Origin: Akebia trifoliata
Taxonomy: Eukaryota; Streptophyta; Magnoliopsida; Ranunculales; Lardizabalaceae
Length of the DNA stretch: 64,000 bases
Assembly (NCBI GenBank): GCA_017979445.1
Contig: CM030718.1
Span: 24,051,021 to 24,115,020 of the forward strand
Reading direction: 5' to 3'
Under the pieces are notes generated by a model. It searched no databases and had not been told where the DNA came from. It was given only the letters and a program-made list of their open reading frames with translations. A program made the position numbers and the translations under genes. Of this stretch, positions 59,579 through 64,000 are shown piece after piece; within the stretch, counting starts at the first letter, position 1, and each line of letters opens with the position of its first letter.

Positions 59579-60700
59579 GTAGGCTGAATATCCAAGGCGA
59601 ATATGTACCATGAGCCAAGTTTTAGTTGTCCTAGATTGGGCCACATGTCACTCTTAAACCCATGCCGACCTATCGTTCTCTATCCTCATCTCTTATCCCC
59701 TCCCTCTATTTGATTTTTAGTTTTCCTAAATTTTGCATCAAAAGCTTCATTCTTTCAATGGGAGCAATAGTCATCTTTTGATACATAAGCAAATGCACAA
59801 TCTATACGAAAATCAATAGCAAAGATGCAATCAATGAAACCTTCTCTGAAGGGTAGACAAAACAAGTGCTGCATTGAAGGTGACCATATATAGATAGATT
59901 AGGGCTCTCTCTCCTTGGCATGCTTGAGTCTAAGGATTTGGCATTGACCCAAATCTATGTACAATTTGTTTTCTCTGGTTTGAATCCAATCTTGGGTTAG
60001 GTCTGGGCATAGTTAGCTTGAGTTCGGCCTCGAGTTTGAGCAACAAAAAAAAATGCTAGACTAAAATCTGGATGGATTTAGGCATAGGTAGCCGCCAATC
60101 GGATTGCCCAAACTCGAACTTTATATAGTTATAATTTAAAATTATTTCAATATGTATGCTTTTGTTTATCTATATGTAAAAAATAACATGTGATTATTAT
60201 TTTCATTAAATAAGTAATTACTTCGTTATTAATGATTTTGTTTAAGTATCATATTGTTGTCCAATGACTATATTAAAATTTTGAATGTTTTTCTTTTGTT
60301 GAAAATTGCTAATAACAATAAAAATGATTATTTTAGTTAATCTTCTTATTCCGCTTCTCTCTTCATTAAATTTGCTTAATTATTATTTTATGTTTATAAA
60401 ATTTTGAAACACATCTTAAGGACAAATAATTGTAAATTTTAAGTTCTTTTACATGCCACTTATCTTTATATAAACCCTTTCAATACTATATTACCTAGAA
60501 GTAATGAGGAATGAATTAATCCAACCAACCCGACCAACTCGAGTTGGGTTGGGTTTGGTTCGGGGTGAGCATTTCATGCCCGACGTCGGGTTGGGCATGG
60601 GTTGGTGTTTATCAAGTAAGGCTTGGGCGTGGGTTGATCCCCAACCCAGTCCAACCATCTTGAGTTCCAGCCCTAACTTTGGGGGTGTCGTCATGGTATA
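59579..60700. repeat. Repeats upstream of copy 4: homologues of 40040-41000 and 34470-35165
   Basis: The left part (59579-59980) matches DNA downstream of copy 1. The right part (59985-60672) is a second copy of the 0.7-kb dispersed repeat at 34.5 kb. No gene was recognised; two overlapping opposite-strand frames at 60491-60701 are compositional artefacts. Confidence 0.6.
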
Positions 60701-61645
60701 ACAAGTTTGGATTCAAAAATTATTTGATCGGGTACCTGTTTGGTTTAATTTGGATAGGTCTGGGAAATTTTGGAAAAAATTGAGGAATATAGGATTTTAC
60801 TCTACAGGTTGAAGACAATGGATTTTCATGGAAAAAAGAAATATTTTTATTTTAAAAATAAAAAAAATAAAAGAATGTTTAATAAGATGTTGGAAGAAAA
60901 AGAATCAAGGACGAACACGATGGGGTTTTAGATAAATATCAAAGTCCCAAAAAAGATAAAAAGATAAACCTTAAAGAAGAAACTCCATGATTTGCCAATT
61001 AATTAGAGAATAACCAATTAATCGGTGATTATCCTATTCGGTGGATTTTAATGAAAATAAGTCGATCCATTGGTAACTACCCTACTTGGCAAAATTTTCC
61101 ACATTTTTTGAAAAAAATTCTGAGTTTTTTGACAGTTAACATCGTGAGAGAATAACACAAGGATCTCCTTTTTAACGAGAAAAAACATCTTCCACAAGGG
61201 GTGGTTGGGAGAAATCTTCTTCAAAAAAACATTTGTAAGGAAAATGATTTTCTTACGAAAATGTACAATCATACTGTAAATCTCATTCTATCAGGAGTTA
61301 GGACAACAATTTTCCCACCAATTTTTATAAATTTGGCAAACCAACTAAAAACCAATTGGCAATGAGTGGAGCGGCCCAGGATCTTATAACGAGAGAGACA
61401 AGTCAATTTGTATCATGTGGGACTAAATGCAACAAATTTTCTCAAGCAATCATACAGAACCTTTATTACCTTTCTCATCACCTTGTATTCTTCTAATAAT
61501 GGAAAGAAAATGTCACTCACCCTTCTAGTGGCCAAACCCGCCCAACTGCAAAGGCTTAAAAGCTGAACTTCTAAACAACCCACATATCATCTTTACTATT
61601 TTGAGAAACTAAGAGCTGTTTTAAGCTAAAGAAGAGTCCAAAAGC

Positions 61646-61720
61646 TTGTAACGGCCACTAAAACTAAACCCCATCTGCCTGAAATATACTCAATTATTCA
61701 CCTTCACCACTATATATATA
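61646..61720 (+). promoter_or_regulatory. Promoter of nsLTP copy 4
   Basis: A TATA tract (61711-61720) lies 83 bp upstream of the start codon. TAACGGCCACTAAAACTA near 61649-61666 is as in copy 1, and CCCCATCTGCCTGAA confirms the copy 1/copy 4 grouping. Confidence 0.65.
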
Positions 61721-61802
61721 CCCCTAAACACTCCCATATAAAACACAAGTAGAAAAACACATATAAAACACATACACAGATTTTGTTCCATAGAAGCAAA
61801 TT

Positions 61803-62806
61803 ATGATGAAGAAGGTGATCATCTGTGTGTTGGTGGTGCTAGCCATGGTTCAACTGATGGTCAAACCTTCCCAGGCTGTGAATTGTGTCGATGTCGATAA
61901 GTCTTTGGTGCAGTGCATCTCTTACTTGACAGGCGCTGTGCCTCAGCCGGCTGGGGGATGTTGTGATGGAGTGAAGCAACTCAAAGGGATGGTGGCAACC
62001 ACAGCGGATAGGCGCCAAGCTTGCAATTGTGTGAAGACAGCGGCGGCTAAGTACCAGAACATAAAGGATGATGCAGTTACTGCACTCCCTAACAAATGTG
62101 GCACTCCTCTCTCCTTCCCCATCTCCAAGGACATCAACTGTGACACGTAAGCCACATTATTTATTTTTCTTCTCATTTTTATAGAGTGACTACTTGCACA
62201 CCACCCAAAATTGATTGCACCTCATCACTTAAAAAAATCTCTTACACCCGTTGGTATGATTACACTCCAAAAGAAAAATAAGTAACACACCTTCTTCTTT
62301 CATTAAAAAAAGAACTGTGATAATATGAAGCTCTCCTCTGACAAATGCCCCATCACAAAATCGTAGATCATTTTCCTTGGGATACACAAGAAAAAAGATT
62401 TATGATTCTGCATATCCCGAGACAAATGATCTACGGTTCTGTGATGGGGGCGTCATATTATCACAACTCTTAAAAAAAATTATGGAGAGTGAACTTCATC
62501 TTCTTCTTTGAAGAGAGAGAAAGAGAGGTCAAATTTATCAAAGTTTTTATGTTAGTTGGATTTTTCTTTTATTTTTTATTTTAAAAAAAATCAAGGGATT
62601 ATGGCAAGAGATAGAAGGCATAGTATTTTCTCTTAGTCTCTCATAGAAGACCACAGTCAACGGACATGCCATCAATTTGAACACACTGGGGTATCTCAAA
62701 TATTCCCCAAAGTCCATACAGGAATGTCAAAGCTACTTAAAAAAAGAAAAACTAATTTTGTTTTATTGATTTATATGTTTCTTTTCTCTTGTGCAGGGTC
62801 CCATAA
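61803..62806 (+). CDS. Type I nsLTP, copy 4
   Basis: Joins 61803-62146 and 62797-62806. This is 117 residues from the first ATG, or 116 from the second at 61806, which aligns with the other copies. Signal peptide then VNC; all eight cysteines at type I spacing; T-x-x-D-R (TTADR) and FPIS kept. The glycine-rich GGCCD replaces EGCCD before the cysteine pair. The intron (62147-62796, 650 bp) is GTAAGC...TGCAG and carries a fold-back MITE. Spliced end CDTVP; unspliced reading stops at TAA inside the donor (CDT). A polyadenylation-type AATAAA lies near 62918. With copy 1 this is the most canonical, most probably functional member. The secreted protein would act in the cell wall as a lipid carrier. 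Confidence 0.93.
62317..62464. mobile_element. Fold-back MITE in the copy 4 intron, 148 bp
   Basis: The left arm GTGATAATATGAAGC and the reverse complement of the right arm GTGATAATATGACGC match. Inner blocks 'gccccatcacaaaatcgtag' and 'ctacggttctgtgatggggg' are inverted partners. It lies wholly within the intron, away from splice sites, and is absent from copy 1's intron. Confidence 0.75.
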
Positions 62807-64000
62807 GCTGAAGGGTTTAAGGTGGGGAAGGAAATAAAAAGAGGAGCATCCAGTCATCTATTGTTGCTACCTCAATCGTCCCTAGAGAAGTTTTGTAATT
62901 TTGTGTTTTATTGAGAAAAATAAAGTGTTCTTATGGACGCAATTCCTATGTAACAGGTCGTGATCTGCCTTAATCGTCTTCTCTTAATTATTACGATACA
63001 AAAATTTCAAAAGATACTTCTCTCAAGTCTCGTGAGCTATGGTTACGTGTTTAGGTAGCATTTGGAAATGTATAATTGGAAGGTGCTTCTCGTGCTTTCT
63101 TGCTTTTAAAAGTGGTTTTAGGTAAAATTAATGTTGAAGGGTTCAACTTGTGAAAAAAAAAGAAGGCAAAACTAATGTTTGGTAAAATTTGAGAAGCACT
63201 TTCCACAAAAGTATGAAGTCAATAAGCCAAAAGCGGCTTAGAGCCATGTTGTATCAAACAAACTAGAACTACTTTTCATTGTCAAAGAAGAGATCACACA
63301 TTTTTTTTAATAAAATGGTGAAAATGCTCTCCAATCATTTCTTCTTCTAATGCTAGGGTATTCTTTCATTTGTTTTCGTGGGCATCCACCATCTTCACTA
63401 TGTTAAATATTGGTAAATTCAACGTCAAAATCCGTTAAATTTGCTTGGATTTAGTCAAATTGGACAGATCTTGGCATCGAATTTACCCCCCTTTTTTTCA
63501 TGTAGTGCTACTCCTCTCTTCCTATCCCTCTAAACTCCATGGCTCACTGTCCATCGTCCTTTATTATTGGTTCTCCAACTATTGTCAATGTCCATGTTCA
63601 AGGTAATTGTCATTCGAACACAATCTAATCTCTCTTTTAAATCGAAAAAAAGGAAAATGCATTCAACAAAAGCACTTTTGTTGATCACATCTCGTTCCCG
63701 AATGAGGCTTTAAGAGAGAAGATATTTTTAAGGATTTTTTCTTTCTTTTGTTCTTCTTATTGTTTAATTTTAAGAACCTTTACGGAGCTAGGATGGGACT
63801 GGGCTTAGATAAATTGTGCCTAGCCGACATATTAGAATAGGTTGAAATCTTGTCCAGCTGATAAAATGATTAATAAAATTAGCCCGATAGGCTTTACATG
63901 GCTTTGCTCCCTCTGGTCATGTGTTTGAACTTTGGGGGCCAACTGACCTACTCTACTGTACGTTAGGAAACTTCTATAGGATTGGGATGTGAGATCGTAA
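62807..64000. other. 3' flank of copy 4 and window end; no further gene seen
   Basis: Contains the polyadenylation region, the shared downstream block (63020-63780) and a small CACTA-type MITE. The last 200 bases have no recognisable coding region. Confidence 0.55.
63396..63507. mobile_element. Small CACTA-type MITE, 112 bp
   Basis: The left end is CACTATGTTAAATATTGG and the reverse complement of the right end is CACTACATGAAAAA. The interior has 'tcaacgtcaaaatccgtt'-type words like the MITE in the copy 3 intron. Flanks CTT and CTA match at two of three bases. Confidence 0.6.

Larger units (their letters stand above)
36780..63780 (+). repeat. nsLTP tandem array: four homologous duplication units
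   Basis: Each gene sits in a homologous unit. The upstream block holds 'gatttgccaattaattag' (about 36800, 43910, 49530, 60990) and 'acattttccaaggg(g)' (about 38008, 44127, 49740, 61190). Then come the promoter, exon 1, intron and exon 2, and a downstream block with 'gagaaaaataaag'. A further block with 'gtgtttaggtagcgtt' and 'aaagtgcttctcgtgcttt' follows copies 2, 3 and 4 (47830, 55795, 63050). Unit lengths differ mainly because of transposon insertions. Confidence 0.85.

Noticed and set aside
60491..60701. Overlapping opposite frames of 65-67 codons
   Set aside because: Both arise from a G/C-rich 'gggttgggc' repeat end and have no recognisable product.
1..64000. CRISPR arrays, operons, phage or bacterial mobile systems
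   Set aside because: No spaced direct repeats or prokaryotic gene arrangement were seen. The window is clearly plant nuclear DNA.

Overview
This window is nuclear DNA from a flowering plant. Evidence for that: AT-rich intergenic DNA, spliceosomal introns, a eukaryotic tRNA-Gly with a pol III terminator, plant-type non-specific lipid transfer proteins (nsLTPs), a plant UDP-glycosyltransferase (UGT) fragment, and many plant transposable elements, several nested. The lineage within angiosperms cannot be fixed from the sequence alone. Only about five protein genes look intact.

Layout. From 1 to 5.4 kb there is no gene; it holds an old inverted repeat and a diverged 1.2-kb tandem duplication. From 5.4 to 10.6 kb a probable DNA transposon, with ends like AGGGCCTGTTTGGAT, carries a broken UGT gene. 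That gene is split inside its sugar-donor (PSPG) motif by a 3-kb LTR-like insertion. From 10.6 to 19.2 kb there is intergenic DNA with several fold-back MITEs, an Au-like SINE and an exact 57-bp tandem repeat. From 19.96 to 21.06 kb lies a five-exon RRM RNA-binding protein gene of the plant ARP1/RBM24-like class; a MITE with two G-box/ABRE motifs sits upstream of it. From 21.5 to 36 kb is a transposon graveyard: MITEs, a TRIM, a copia element with a gag remnant that contains two further insertions, and two solo LTRs of one family. A tRNA-Gly(GCC) gene lies at 36.1 kb.

The main locus is a tandem array of four type I nsLTP genes on the + strand (38.5, 44.6, 50.2 and 61.8 kb). They share a promoter block, a signal peptide, the eight-cysteine framework (one copy has lost Cys1) and a phase-2 intron just before the stop. 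In every copy the stop codon of the unspliced reading lies inside the 5' splice donor, so splicing changes only the last two or three residues. Copy 2 has lost its acceptor and second exon. Copy 3 has an intron of about 5 kb because a CACTA-type MITE and then an antisense Ty3/gypsy retrotransposon inserted there. Copy 1 has a LINE RNase H remnant and an 8-bp-TSD MITE inside its upstream region. Promoter and intron similarities group the copies differently, which suggests recombination or gene conversion.

I found no multi-gene pathway or novel enzyme system. The interest is the nsLTP array (stop codon inside the splice donor, cysteine loss, intron inflation), the transposon-borne cis-elements near the RNA-binding gene, and several well-delimited transposons with readable target-site duplications. 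All gene models are by eye, with no alignment or expression data.
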